From an uncultured Clostridia bacterium (GTDB lineage Bacteria > Bacillota > Clostridia > Christensenellales > Aristaeellaceae), in assembly GCA_947596085.1 (NCBI GenBank), contig CANQEW010000024.1, positions 1 to 39,908 of the forward strand: DNA of 39,908 nt, in the 5' to 3' direction. The translations under genes were made by a program, and so were the position numbers. This document shows, in pieces, positions 18,038 to 26,283 of this stretch. The notes beneath the pieces are model-generated. The model made no database searches. It had not been told where the DNA came from and saw only the letters and a program-made list of their open reading frames with translations. How positions within the stretch are numbered: the stretch's first letter is position 1; the number at the start of each line of letters is the position of its first letter.

Positions 18038-19621
18038 ATGAGTTATCAGGCGCTTTACCGCGCGTGGCGGCCCACGACGTTTTCGGAGATCTGCGATCAG
18101 GACGCCGTCGTGCGCACGCTCCGGCGCCAGGTGGAGACGGGACACATCGCGCATGCCTATCTGTTCTGCGGTACCCGCGGCACCGGCAAGACCACCGCGG
18201 CGAAGGTGTTGTCCCGGGCGGTTAACTGTCTCTCGCCCCGCGACGGCGATCCCTGTGGGGAGTGCGAGATCTGCCGGGCCATTCTGCGGGAGAACTGCAT
18301 GGACGTGCTCGAGATCGACGCCGCCTCCAACAATGGCGTGGACGAGATCCGCGACCTGCGCGAAAAGATCAAATATCCCCCCACCACGGCCCGCTACAAG
18401 GTCTACATCATCGACGAGGTGCACATGCTCTCCTCCGGCGCGTTCAACGCGCTGCTCAAGACGCTGGAGGAGCCGCCGCGCCACGCCGTGTTCATTCTCG
18501 CCACCACGGAGCCGCAGAAGCTCCCGGCCACGATCCTCTCCCGCTGCCAGCGCTTCGATTTCCACCGCATTTCGGTGGAGGCCATCGTAGCGCGGCTCAA
18601 GGTGGTGCTCGCGGGCATCGGCCGCGAGGCCACGGAGGGCGCGTTGCGGGAGATCGCCCGCGCCGCCGAGGGCGCGATGCGCGACGCGCTTTCGCTGCTG
18701 GACGTATGCCTCTCCTTTACGGAGGGCGAGGTGAGCGCGGCGTTGGCCCGGGACGTGCTGGGCACCGTGGGCCGGGACTTCATGTTCGGCTTCGCGGACG
18801 CGCTGATCGCCTGGGACGCCGCCGGGGCGCTGCGCGCGATTGACGAGGCGATGCGCCGGGGCGGCGATCCCCGGGTGTTCTCGCTGGACGCGGCCAACCA
18901 CCTGCGCGCCGTGCTGCTGGCGGACATCGCCGGAGACGATCTCGCGCAGCTGCTGGAGATCACGCCCGAGGATGCCGCGCGCTTTCGCGAGCAGGCGGGC
19001 CGCGCCAACCGGGAGCAGCTGATGCGCGCGATGGAGCTGTTCATGCGCGTGGAGAGCGAAATGAAGTGGGCCACGCAGCCGCGCGTCATACTGGAGCTGG
19101 CGGCGGTGCGCGCCTGTCACCCCGAGCAGGAGGAGAGCGCGGAACTTTCCGAGCGCCTGGCGCGCATGGAGCGCATGCTGGAGAACGGCGTGGTCGCCGC
19201 CGCGCCCGCCGCGAAACCCGCGCGGGAGAAATCCGCCGCGCCCGCGGAAGCGCCCGCTCCGGCAGCAAGGGCCGCGGAGGCGCCCGCGGGCGCGCCGCCG
19301 CAGGCGTATCTGGACGCCATTGAGAAGCTCGGCGCGGAGAATCCGTCCATTCGCAACATGATACGGAAAATGCGCTTCGTAAGCGCCGGGGACGGCGCGG
19401 TGACGGTGCGCTTCGGCCGGGACGCGGTGATCGTGCGCCGGCTGCTGGAGGGCCGGACGCAGCTGATCGAGGCCGCACTGAGCGAGAGCTTTGGCGCGCC
19501 GACGCGGCTGATCATGCAGAGTGAGGGCGAGGTGCCCGTCCAGACGCGCGGCGCGGCGCGCAGCGCGATCGACCGCTCCCTGGACATGTTCGACCGGGAC
19601 AAGATCGTGTTCACGGATTGA
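18038..19621 (+). CDS. dnaX: DnaX, DNA polymerase III gamma/tau subunit
   Basis: This 527-residue clamp-loader ATPase organises the replicative polymerase. It begins YQALYRAWRPTTFSEICDQD. Walker A is GTRGTGKTT at about 44-52, four zinc-binding Cys lie in the CLSPRDGDPCGECEIC region, Walker B is VYIIDEVHML, and the arginine-finger region is ILSRCQRFDFHR. The C-terminal part has an Ala/Pro linker (about 385-420) and a short tau-like domain. I found no A-rich slippery heptamer that would make a short gamma form. RBS GGAGGTGGAG precedes the ATG. The usual followers ybaB and recR are absent; a RadC-like gene follows after three bases. Confidence 0.95.
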   Translation: MSYQALYRAWRPTTFSEICDQDAVVRTLRRQVETGHIAHAYLFCGTRGTGKTTAAKVLSRAVNCLSPRDGDPCGECEICRAILRENCMDVLEIDAASNNGVDEIRDLREKIKYPPTTARYKVYIIDEVHMLSSGAFNALLKTLEEPPRHAVFILATTEPQKLPATILSRCQRFDFHRISVEAIVARLKVVLAGIGREATEGALREIARAAEGAMRDALSLLDVCLSFTEGEVSAALARDVLGTVGRDFMFGFADALIAWDAAGALRAIDEAMRRGGDPRVFSLDAANHLRAVLLADIAGDDLAQLLEITPEDAARFREQAGRANREQLMRAMELFMRVESEMKWATQPRVILELAAVRACHPEQEESAELSERLARMERMLENGVVAAAPAAKPAREKSAAPAEAPAPAARAAEAPAGAPPQAYLDAIEKLGAENPSIRNMIRKMRFVSAGDGAVTVRFGRDAVIVRRLLEGRTQLIEAALSESFGAPTRLIMQSEGEVPVQTRGAARSAIDRSLDMFDRDKIVFTD

Positions 19622-19624
19622 GTC

Positions 19625-20422
19625 ATGGAGAAAAGGCGCGATTCCGAGGCCCACGGCGGCCATCGCTCAAGGATGCGGCAGCGGGTGCGAAGCGAAGGCT
19701 TCGAGGGCCTGGAGCCCCACGAGATCATCGAATTTCTGCTGTTTTACGCCATTCCCCGGCAGGATGTAAACGAGCTGGCGCACCGCCTGATCGAACGCTT
19801 CGGCGGCGTGCGCGAGGTGCTCGGAGCGGAACCGGCGGCGCTCGCGCGCGTCCCCGGCGTGGGCACACGCACGGCGAAATGGCTCGCGCTGGTGGGGGAG
19901 GCCGTCGCGGCCTGCGCGCCGCTGAGCGCGGAGGATCGCCCCCAGCTGCGCAACTGCGTGGACGCATTCCGCTTCGCGGTGCGGACGCGAAGGGAGCTGC
20001 CGCCGCCCTGCTGCGTGCAGCTCTGCCTGGACGCGGCGGGCCGCCTGCTGTATCGGCGGCCGGTGTGCGCCTCGCTGAGCTGGGGTGAACCGGATGCGCT
20101 CCGGGCCGCGCTGGGGGACATGCTCGGCGCGCAGGCGAACAGCGCCATTCTGCTGCTCTTGACCGGGAACCGCGCTCCCGAACCCGGCGGCTACGATGTC
20201 GACCGCGCCCGGCGCTACGCGGACGCGCTGCGCGCGGCGGACTGCGAGCTGCTGGACGTGATTTTGGTGGGCGGCGACGATCTCTTCAGCATGCGCCGGG
20301 CGGGAATGATCCCCGACGCGGAGGTGAATGCCGCGGCGCTGGCGCTGCGGGAGGACTACCAGCGCGATATGCCCGAGGGCGAACTGCGCGCGGAGGATTT
20401 CCGCGAGCGCGAGCAGCCCTGA
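19625..20422 (+). CDS. RadC/UPF0758-like protein with degenerate JAB motif
   Basis: This 265-residue protein matches RadC in layout. The N-terminal helix-hairpin-helix half is clear (EIIEFLLFYAIPRQDVNELAHRL; VPGVGTRTAKWLALV). In the C-terminal JAB/MPN half, RadC proteins have HNHPSG...D metal ligands. At the matching place (NSAILLLLTGNRAPEPGGYD) both His are missing, and the later DHIIIG reads DVILVG. It should therefore lack zinc-dependent JAMM activity. The start is three bases after dnaX, so the genes are co-transcribed and perhaps coupled. RadC's cellular role is unclear even where the motif is intact. Confidence 0.8.
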   Translation: MEKRRDSEAHGGHRSRMRQRVRSEGFEGLEPHEIIEFLLFYAIPRQDVNELAHRLIERFGGVREVLGAEPAALARVPGVGTRTAKWLALVGEAVAACAPLSAEDRPQLRNCVDAFRFAVRTRRELPPPCCVQLCLDAAGRLLYRRPVCASLSWGEPDALRAALGDMLGAQANSAILLLLTGNRAPEPGGYDVDRARRYADALRAADCELLDVILVGGDDLFSMRRAGMIPDAEVNAAALALREDYQRDMPEGELRAEDFREREQP

Positions 20423-20447
20423 AATTTATGCGCAAGGGGTGGAACCG

Positions 20448-20993
20448 ATGAGTACATTTCTGACGGCGGAGCGGGATATTCTGCTGTGGATTCAGGAACA
20501 TTTGCGCGCGGCGGCGCTGACCCCGCCGATGCGGCTGTTTTCGCTGCTCGGAGATAGGGGGCTTTTCTGGATCGCGCTGACGGTCGCGCTGCTGTGCTTC
20601 CGCCGCACGCGGCGCGTGGGCGTCTACTGCGCCGCGTCGATGGCACTCACGTTTCTGGTCGTCAACTGCGCGGTGAAGCCGCTGGTGGCGCGGATCCGCC
20701 CCTACGACCTGTTTCCGGAGATCCAGCTGCTGGTGCATGCGGAGAGCGACTTTTCCTTTCCGTCGGGCCACAGCGCGAATTCTTTTTCCGTGGCCTGGGT
20801 GCTGTTCCGAATGGCGCCAAAGAAGTACGGCGTGCCCGCGCTCATACTGGCGGTGCTGATCGCGCTTTCGCGGCTGTACGTGGGCGTACACTATCCCACG
20901 GACGTGCTCGCGGGCGCGGCCGTCGCCATACTGCTGGCGGAGCTCTGCCTGCGCCTGCTGCCGAAGGCGGAGCGCCGCCTCGCGCGGAGATAA
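20448..20993 (+). CDS. PAP2-superfamily membrane phosphatase
   Basis: This 181-residue protein has about five membrane segments and the full phosphatase signature: KPLVARIRP (KX6RP), PSGH and SRLYVGVHYPTD (SRX5HX3D). Family members dephosphorylate undecaprenyl pyrophosphate or phosphatidate-type lipids; recycling of the wall lipid carrier is plausible given the many wall genes nearby. The ATG at 20448 has AAGGGGTGG just upstream; the frame extends earlier only through radC. Confidence 0.88.
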   Translation: MSTFLTAERDILLWIQEHLRAAALTPPMRLFSLLGDRGLFWIALTVALLCFRRTRRVGVYCAASMALTFLVVNCAVKPLVARIRPYDLFPEIQLLVHAESDFSFPSGHSANSFSVAWVLFRMAPKKYGVPALILAVLIALSRLYVGVHYPTDVLAGAAVAILLAELCLRLLPKAERRLARR

Positions 20994-21037
20994 GACTAGT
21001 TTTCCATCAATGCTGTCACGAAAGGATGGGAGCGCAC

Positions 21038-22138
21038 GTGCCGCCGGTTTCGATCATGATTAAACCAGTCTCGGGAGCGTGCAACATGCGCTGCCCGCAC
21101 TGCTTCTACGCGGACGAGATGGAGCGCCGGAAGCGCGGCCTGCGGCCTGCGATGTCGACGGAGACGCTCGAGTGCGCCGTCCGCGCCATTTTCGCCGATG
21201 CGGACGGACCGGTGAGCCTGCTGTTTCAGGGCGGCGAACCGACGCTGGCAGGCGTGGAGTTCTACGAAGCCCTGCTGCGGTTTGAGGAAAAATATAACGC
21301 GAAAAAGCTCCCCGTCGCACACGCGATGCAGACAAACGGGCTGGAATTGTCCGATGGGATGATCGACTTTCTCGCGCGGGAGCGCTTTCTCGTGGGCGTT
21401 TCGCTGGACGGCTTCGCGGAGACGCATGACGCGGCGCGGCCGGACGCGCAGGGCCGGGGGACGTTCGAGCGCGTGCGCGCGAATCTGGAGCGGCTGTGCG
21501 GCGCGGGCGTGGAGTGCAGCGCGCTCTGCGTGGTGAACGACGCGGTGGCGCGCAAGCCCGAGGCGGCGTTCAAAACGCTGGCGCGATACGGCCGCGTGCA
21601 GTTTATACCCTGCCTCGATCCGCTGGACGGCCCGCCGCGCGCCGACGCACTGGCGCCGGAGCGCTATCTCAACTTTCTGGAGGCGGCATTCGAACTCTAC
21701 GAGCGCGCCTACTACGCCGGACGGCCCGTGAGCGTGCGCAATTTTGACAACTGGCTGCTGATTCTGTTGGGCCTGCCGCCGGAGAGCTGCGGCATGGCGG
21801 GCCGCTGTGCGCCAGGGCTGGTGGTGGAGAGTGACGGCGAGCTGTATCCCTGCGACTTCTACGCGCTGGATGAATGGCGGCTGGGAAACGTGGCGGACAC
21901 AAGGCTCGCGGACGCGCTGCGCTCGGAAACCATGCGGCGCTTTCTGGAGGCGTCCTTTGTCGTCCCGGAGCGGTGCCGCGAATGCCGCTGGTATCCGCTC
22001 TGTCGAGACGGCTGCCGCCGGGAACGCGACCCGGAGACTCACGTCAACCATTGGTGCGATGCGCGTAAGGCCTTCTTTGACTTTGCCGCTGAGCGCATGG
22101 CGGCGATGGCCAGAGATATGCGAAGGAGGGCGCGATGA
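21038..22138 (+). CDS. Anaerobic sulfatase-maturating enzyme (radical SAM, SPASM)
   Basis: This radical SAM enzyme oxidises the active-site Cys or Ser of sulfatases to formylglycine without oxygen. The first Fe-S motif is CNMRCPHC (Cys15, 19, 22). Also present are the SAM-binding FQGGEPTLAG, MQTNGLELS and GVSLDG. A Cys-rich SPASM region closes the protein (CGMAGRC, GELYPCDFYAL, CRECRWYPLC, DGCRR, HWCDA), holding two auxiliary clusters. I prefer GTG at 21038, giving 366 residues beginning PPVSIMIKPVSG as in known relatives; an in-frame ATG at 21026 would add four residues. The probable client sulfatase is 550 bases away on the opposite strand. Confidence 0.9.
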   Translation: MPPVSIMIKPVSGACNMRCPHCFYADEMERRKRGLRPAMSTETLECAVRAIFADADGPVSLLFQGGEPTLAGVEFYEALLRFEEKYNAKKLPVAHAMQTNGLELSDGMIDFLARERFLVGVSLDGFAETHDAARPDAQGRGTFERVRANLERLCGAGVECSALCVVNDAVARKPEAAFKTLARYGRVQFIPCLDPLDGPPRADALAPERYLNFLEAAFELYERAYYAGRPVSVRNFDNWLLILLGLPPESCGMAGRCAPGLVVESDGELYPCDFYALDEWRLGNVADTRLADALRSETMRRFLEASFVVPERCRECRWYPLCRDGCRRERDPETHVNHWCDARKAFFDFAAERMAAMARDMRRRAR

Positions 22139-22203
22139 CCGCTGAAAGCGAAAATTGTGTCTCTTTGTACTTGAAACGTACAGGACGCGCATCGGCGCAA
22201 TAG
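22135..22203 (+). CDS. Candidate 22-residue ORF coupled to the sulfatase maturase
   Basis: The ATG overlaps the maturase stop (ATGA) and is preceded by AAGGAGGG seven bases upstream, an excellent ribosome site. It encodes 22 residues, beginning MTAESENC and ending GRASAQ, with one Cys and three Ser. I recognise no family. It could be a real small protein, a leader, or chance translation after a good Shine-Dalgarno. It ends before the hairpin terminator at 22262. Confidence 0.35.
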   Translation: MTAESENCVSLYLKRTGRASAQ

Positions 22204-22261
22204 AAAACAGGAGGTATATCCCGCGCCGGGAGAAACAAAACTTATCATTGGAATCGAAAAA

Positions 22262-22299
22262 CGCCCGTGAATCGATCATTCCGGGCGCGCTGTTTTTTT
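22262..22299 (+). terminator. Rho-independent terminator after the maturase
   Basis: Stem arms CGCCCG (22262-22267) and CGGGCG (22282-22287), then CGCTG and seven T (22293-22299). It ends the dnaX-to-maturase series. The complementary strand also has a short T-run after the hairpin. Confidence 0.6.
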
Positions 22300-22422
22300 A
22301 GATCCGCTTTCGTCAAAGATGAGGTCGTCGCGGAAATCGCTTTTTACACCTTTCAATTCGCAAAAAAAACATGCTCTATGGTGAAGGCTTGCGCCTATCA
22401 CGAAGAAAAGGGTGTGTTTCAT

Positions 22423-22650
22423 GTGAATTACGATGAAAAAGTCACCGGCCGCGTCATCAGCGAACTGCGCAGGGAGAAGGGCGTTACGCAGGAGGTGTTG
22501 TCCGGGCTCGCGGGAGTCGCGCGCAGTCATCTGGCGATGATCGAGAGCGGAACGGTGCAGGCGAACGTCGATACGCTCTGGCGCATCTCGGAGGCATTGG
22601 GGCTCCGGCTGAGCGAATTGATTCGCATGGTCGAGGATCGAATGAAGTAA
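22423..22650 (+). CDS. Small XRE-type HTH regulator
   Basis: This 75-residue protein is little more than a Cro/CI helix-turn-helix: VTGRVISELRREKGVTQEVLSGLAG, then ARSHLAMIESG as recognition part and ANVDTLWRISEALG (landmarks). I chose GTG at 22423, nine bases after AAGGGTG, because homologous domains start at this point; GTG 22414 or ATG 22378 are alternatives. It lies between the maturase and the convergent sulfatase operon. It could regulate the transporter/sulfatase genes, but this is only proximity. Confidence 0.75.
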   Translation: MNYDEKVTGRVISELRREKGVTQEVLSGLAGVARSHLAMIESGTVQANVDTLWRISEALGLRLSELIRMVEDRMK

Positions 22651-22683
22651 AAAGCCGCCGCGGTGAAGAACTCGCCGCGGCGG
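22649..22683 (-). terminator. Rho-independent terminator of the tct-sulfatase operon
   Basis: Read on the minus strand, a perfect nine-pair stem (CCGCCGCGG 22675-22683 / CCGCGGCGG 22655-22663) with an 11-base loop is followed by C and a T-run (22649-22653). It starts five bases after the sulfatase stop. Confidence 0.8.
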
Positions 22684-22688
22684 AAGCG

Positions 22689-24038
22689 TCAGTCCACGAT
22701 CTCCGGCCGCGCGCCCTCAGCGCGCTCGATCCACCACAGCAGCCGCCGGCGCAGCATTCGCTTCGCTTCGGCATACCTGGGATCGCCCGCCACGTCGTTG
22801 AGCTGGTTCGGATCGGCCTTCAGGTCGTAGAGGTAGTCGTCGGCGTAGACGTCTGCCGCAGCGTGGCGGCCGCCGTCCACGCCGGGCGCGTAGACGCCGT
22901 AGAGGTAGTCCGGCGTGCGGAGGCAGCGGCCCACCTTGCTCTCGCTGACCTGGGCGAAGACCTCGTTGGGGCGGTCGGGCGCGAGCGCGGCGAGGTTTTC
23001 GCCGATCATCGCGTCGCCGACATCCACTCCGGCCAGCGCGAGGATCGTCTTGGGCAGCCCGGCGGTGCTCACGATGCGCTCTTCGACCCTGCCGCCCGCG
23101 AACGGCCCGCCCGCGATCACCAGCGGCACCCGCAGCGCCGCGTCGTGGCCGGTGCGCTTGTAGTCATCGTAGCCGCACATGTGATCCCTGTTGCGGGTCT
23201 TGAAGTGGGAGCCGTGATCGGCGGCGAAGAGAATCACCGTATTCTCGTACAGCCCCTCGGCCTTCAAACGGTCGATCACCTTGCCCAGATTCCGGTCCAG
23301 CGCCGCGCACGCGCCCAGATAGTCGGGATATTCCGCCGCCGCGTCGCCGCCCAGGGCGGCGAGGTCGGGGGGAAGCACGAAGTTCGCGAAGCGCTCTTTT
23401 GAGCCCTCCGGACCCTCGTAGTGCTTGCGGTCGTTCTGGTGGTGCGGCTCGATGTGGGAGATCGTCATGAAGAACGGCTTCTCCCGGTCGTACTGGTCGA
23501 AGAAATCGAGCGCCAGGTCGGTGATGCAGTCGGCGCGGTAGCCGTGGAAGTCCACGCGGCGGTTGTTCTCATCGAACACATAGCCGTCGTAGCCGTGGGA
23601 GGTAAACTCCAGCACGTCCGCCGTGCGCCAGTAGCCCCTGTAGCCGCCGCGCAGCTCCTCGGGGATGGCGGTGATCGTATGGTCGATCGTGGGCTTCTGC
23701 TCGAGCTCGCCGTCGCTGGCCAGGTGCCACTTGCCGATGTAGGCAGTCTCGTAGCCCGCCTCGGTGATGTAGTCCGCCAGCGTCTTGACGTTCGACGGCA
23801 GCATCACGTTGTTGCGAAAGCACCCCGTGTCGGTGGGCCACTTGCCGGTCTGAAACAGCGCGCGGCAGGGGCCGCATACCGGCTGCGGCGAGAATGCCCA
23901 CTCGAACCGCGTGCCTTCGGCGGCGAGCGCGTCCAGCCGGGGCGTGACATCGAGCGGCTGGCCGTAGCAGCCGCAGGTGTCGGCGCGCTGCTGGTCGGTG
24001 AAGAAAAACAGAATGTTCGGTCGATCATTCCTTGGCAT
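22689..24038 (-). CDS. Cys-type (S1) sulfatase, no signal peptide
   Basis: This 449-residue arylsulfatase-family hydrolase has the formylglycine motif CGPCR at 55-59 (C-x-P-x-R), preceded by the metal-binding PNILFFFTDQQRADT. The second metal/active-site block is FAADHGSHFKTRN. Because Cys55 must become formylglycine, the radical-SAM maturase nearby is the likely activator. The N-terminus (MPRNDRPNILFFF) has no signal peptide, so the enzyme should be cytoplasmic, unlike many polysaccharide sulfatases. Its start overlaps the end of tctA by 14 bases and has AGGAGG ten bases upstream. A sulfated substrate imported by the Tct system is the simplest reading. Confidence 0.92.
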   Translation of the reverse strand: MPRNDRPNILFFFTDQQRADTCGCYGQPLDVTPRLDALAAEGTRFEWAFSPQPVCGPCRALFQTGKWPTDTGCFRNNVMLPSNVKTLADYITEAGYETAYIGKWHLASDGELEQKPTIDHTITAIPEELRGGYRGYWRTADVLEFTSHGYDGYVFDENNRRVDFHGYRADCITDLALDFFDQYDREKPFFMTISHIEPHHQNDRKHYEGPEGSKERFANFVLPPDLAALGGDAAAEYPDYLGACAALDRNLGKVIDRLKAEGLYENTVILFAADHGSHFKTRNRDHMCGYDDYKRTGHDAALRVPLVIAGGPFAGGRVEERIVSTAGLPKTILALAGVDVGDAMIGENLAALAPDRPNEVFAQVSESKVGRCLRTPDYLYGVYAPGVDGGRHAAADVYADDYLYDLKADPNQLNDVAGDPRYAEAKRMLRRRLLWWIERAEGARPEIVD

Positions 24039-25527
24039 CCGCGGATTTCCTCCTCTCCTTGAACCGGCTCATGAGCACCGAGGCCACCGCGAGCACCGTC
24101 AGCGCGATGAAGATGAAGCAGAAGGGGCTCGAGAAGAAGATGCTCGGGCTGCCCTTCGAGAGCTGCAGCGCGCGGCGGAAGTTGGTCTCGGTCATGCGGC
24201 CCAGCACCAGACCCAGCAGGATCGGCACGGCCGGGAAGTCGATCTTTCGCAGGATCCACGCGATGGCGCAGAAAGCCAGCGCCACGCCCACGTCGAAGTA
24301 GCTCTTGTTGACCGAGTAGGCTCCGGCGAAGCAGAAGATCACGATGATGGGGGTCAGGATTTCCTGCGGCACGCTGACCACCTTGGCGAACAGGTTCGTC
24401 AGGAACCGGCCCTGCAGGAACATGAACAGGTTGACGAAGATCAGGCCGATCATGATGGCGTACATGATGTCGCCCTGCGTGGTGAACAGGCTCAGGCCCG
24501 GATTCAGGCCGTTGATCATCAGCGCGGAGAGCATGATCGCCACGCAGCCGTCGCCGGGAATGCCCAGCGTGAGCAGCGGGATCAGCGTCGCGCCCGTCAC
24601 GGCGTTGTTGGCGGATTCCGCGGCGGCGATGCCCTCCACGGAGCCGTGGCCGAACTCCTCCTTGTGCTTGGAGATGGCCCGCACCCGGTCGTAGCTGAAC
24701 CAGCTCGCCATGGACGCGCCCGTGCCGGGGATGATGCCGATGATCGTGCCGATCAGCGAGCTCATGAACATGGGCAGGATCATCCGCTTCCGTTCGGACT
24801 TGGTGATCTCGCCGCCGTCCTTGATGCGGGAGGTGTCCAGCACCATGCGCTCCTCCTTGCCCTCGGCCTTGGTCAGCACCTGCGAAAGCGCGAACAGACC
24901 GATCAGGCAGATGGCGAGATCGAGCCCGAGATACATGCGGTCCATGCCGAAGTTTAGCCGCGCGCGGCTGGTCATCGGGTCGGAGCCAATGCAGGAGATC
25001 AGCAGCCCCAGGCACGCGGCGATGATGCCCTTCAACATGCTGTCGCCGGAGATGCCCGCGATGATCGTCAGTCCGAACAGGCACACCAGGAAGTATTCGG
25101 CGGTGCCCAGCATCGCGGCCAGCTTCGCCACCTGCGGCGCGAGGAACAGCAGCATCAGCGCGGAGAAGATGCCGCCGAAGGTGCTGGCGTAGAGCGCGAT
25201 CTTCAGCGCGGCCTTGGTGCGGCCCTGCTTGTTCATCGGATAGCCGTCGAGCATGGTGGCGGCCGCGTGGGGCGTGCCCGGCGTGTTGATGAGAATGGCG
25301 CTGACGCTGCCGCCGTAGCCGCCCGCGCAGTAGATGCCCAGCAGGAACATCATGCCCGGTATGGCCGTCATCTGGTAAGTGAACGGCAAAAACAGGATGA
25401 TGCACAGAATTACCGTCAGCCCGGGAACGGCGGCAAACACGCTTCCGATGAACACGCCCAGGTTGAGCCAGATGAAATTTTCGACGTGGAACAGGTTTTG
25501 CAGCGCGGGGACGATGTATTGCAGCAT
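24025..25527 (-). CDS. tctA: Tripartite tricarboxylate transporter, large permease TctA
   Basis: This 500-residue membrane protein has about twelve segments and TctA landmarks: GSVFAAVPGLTVILCIILFLP, GGYGGSVSAILINTPGTP and GIIPGTGASMASWFSYDRVR (landmarks only). TctA proteins form the main channel of the tripartite carboxylate importers driven by ion gradients. It starts 12 bases after tctB and overlaps the sulfatase gene. The natural substrate is not determined by family membership; citrate-like acids, aromatic acids and others are known. Confidence 0.93.
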   Translation of the reverse strand: MLQYIVPALQNLFHVENFIWLNLGVFIGSVFAAVPGLTVILCIILFLPFTYQMTAIPGMMFLLGIYCAGGYGGSVSAILINTPGTPHAAATMLDGYPMNKQGRTKAALKIALYASTFGGIFSALMLLFLAPQVAKLAAMLGTAEYFLVCLFGLTIIAGISGDSMLKGIIAACLGLLISCIGSDPMTSRARLNFGMDRMYLGLDLAICLIGLFALSQVLTKAEGKEERMVLDTSRIKDGGEITKSERKRMILPMFMSSLIGTIIGIIPGTGASMASWFSYDRVRAISKHKEEFGHGSVEGIAAAESANNAVTGATLIPLLTLGIPGDGCVAIMLSALMINGLNPGLSLFTTQGDIMYAIMIGLIFVNLFMFLQGRFLTNLFAKVVSVPQEILTPIIVIFCFAGAYSVNKSYFDVGVALAFCAIAWILRKIDFPAVPILLGLVLGRMTETNFRRALQLSKGSPSIFFSSPFCFIFIALTVLAVASVLMSRFKERRKSADAKE

Positions 25528-25539
25528 TCCGATCCCCCC

Positions 25540-26073
25540 TTAGAAATTCACATTCAGCCCGAAGCGGAACGCGACCCAGATCAGCACCGCCGCGACCAGC
25601 ACGACGGCGTAGTACAGCGGCTTCTTGCAGCGGAAAAACAGCAGCATCAGCAGCGCGAACACGCAGGAGCCGACGGCGAAGTTGTTCGTCCACTGGCAGA
25701 CAAAGAAGTAAATGAGCATGAACAGGAAGATCAGCAGCGCGCGAACCTCCACCAGCAGATTGATTTTCGTAACCTTGATCGGCTGATGGCGGATCAGCTT
25801 GACGACCTGCGTGATCACCAGCGCGGCGCTGCACGCGATCAGCACGTACATCAGCAGATTCGGGAACGCGCGCCCAGTGACGACCTCCTTCTTGCCGACC
25901 TCAATCTGGCTCGGAATGATGAACAGCATCGCCACACCGAAGATCAAAAAGAGAACGCCGCCCAGCAGATCGGTGGGCACGGCCATCTCCTTTTGCCTGA
26001 GCTTTGCGCCGGTCTCGTCCAGCCAGCGGTCGACGCGGGCGAGCGGCCCGCCGCGTTTGGCCTGATTATCCAT
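25540..26073 (-). CDS. tctB: Tripartite tricarboxylate transporter, small subunit TctB
   Basis: This 177-residue protein has four predicted membrane segments: LLGGVLFLIFGVAMLFII, FPNLLMYVLIACSAALVI, ALLIFLFMLIYFFVCQW and YYAVVLVAAVLIWVAFRFG (landmarks). This is the layout of TctB subunits, which conserve little sequence. Identification rests on topology and its place between tctC and tctA. The 210-base gap upstream holds two stem-loops. Confidence 0.85.
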   Translation of the reverse strand: MDNQAKRGGPLARVDRWLDETGAKLRQKEMAVPTDLLGGVLFLIFGVAMLFIIPSQIEVGKKEVVTGRAFPNLLMYVLIACSAALVITQVVKLIRHQPIKVTKINLLVEVRALLIFLFMLIYFFVCQWTNNFAVGSCVFALLMLLFFRCKKPLYYAVVLVAAVLIWVAFRFGLNVNF

Positions 26074-26132
26074 TGAAAATCACCTCATGAAAAACAACGC
26101 AATCGCATAAACTCTCCCATCGCAGAAACGAA

Positions 26133-26167
26133 GAAATCTGACCCTCGAATCAATGGGGTCAGATTTC
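26133..26167 (-). repeat. Stem-loop 1 between tctC and tctB
   Basis: Perfect 12-pair stem: GAAATCTGACCC (26133-26144) and GGGTCAGATTTC (26156-26167), loop of 11 bases. In the minus-strand transcript the loop reads CATTGATTCGA. No T-run follows, so it is not a classic terminator. Confidence 0.85.
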
Positions 26168-26205
26168 GGAGGGAAATGCTGAGCCTCCATCAGAACCGCA
26201 AGGCA

Positions 26206-26242
26206 GGGCTTCTGGCCCTTGAATCTATGGGGCCAGAAGCCC
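26206..26242 (-). repeat. Stem-loop 2 between tctC and tctB, paralogue of stem-loop 1
   Basis: Perfect 13-pair stem: GGGCTTCTGGCCC (26206-26218) and GGGCCAGAAGCCC (26230-26242). The minus-strand loop CATAGATTCAA matches stem-loop 1 at 9 of 11 bases. It starts 41 bases after the tctC stop. Four pairs differ between the stems, all compensated. Confidence 0.85.
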
Positions 26243-26283
26243 GTCACTCATGCGCGGCAGCAGGTGGCTGTCGGCCCCGCCGA

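Noticed and set aside
19200-19621. Programmed frameshift in dnaX giving a gamma form
   Set aside because: No A-rich slippery heptamer is visible in the 3' half.
21026-21028. ATG start for the sulfatase maturase
   Set aside because: Possible, but the GTG at 21038 gives the N-terminus typical of the family and has a GGGAG upstream.
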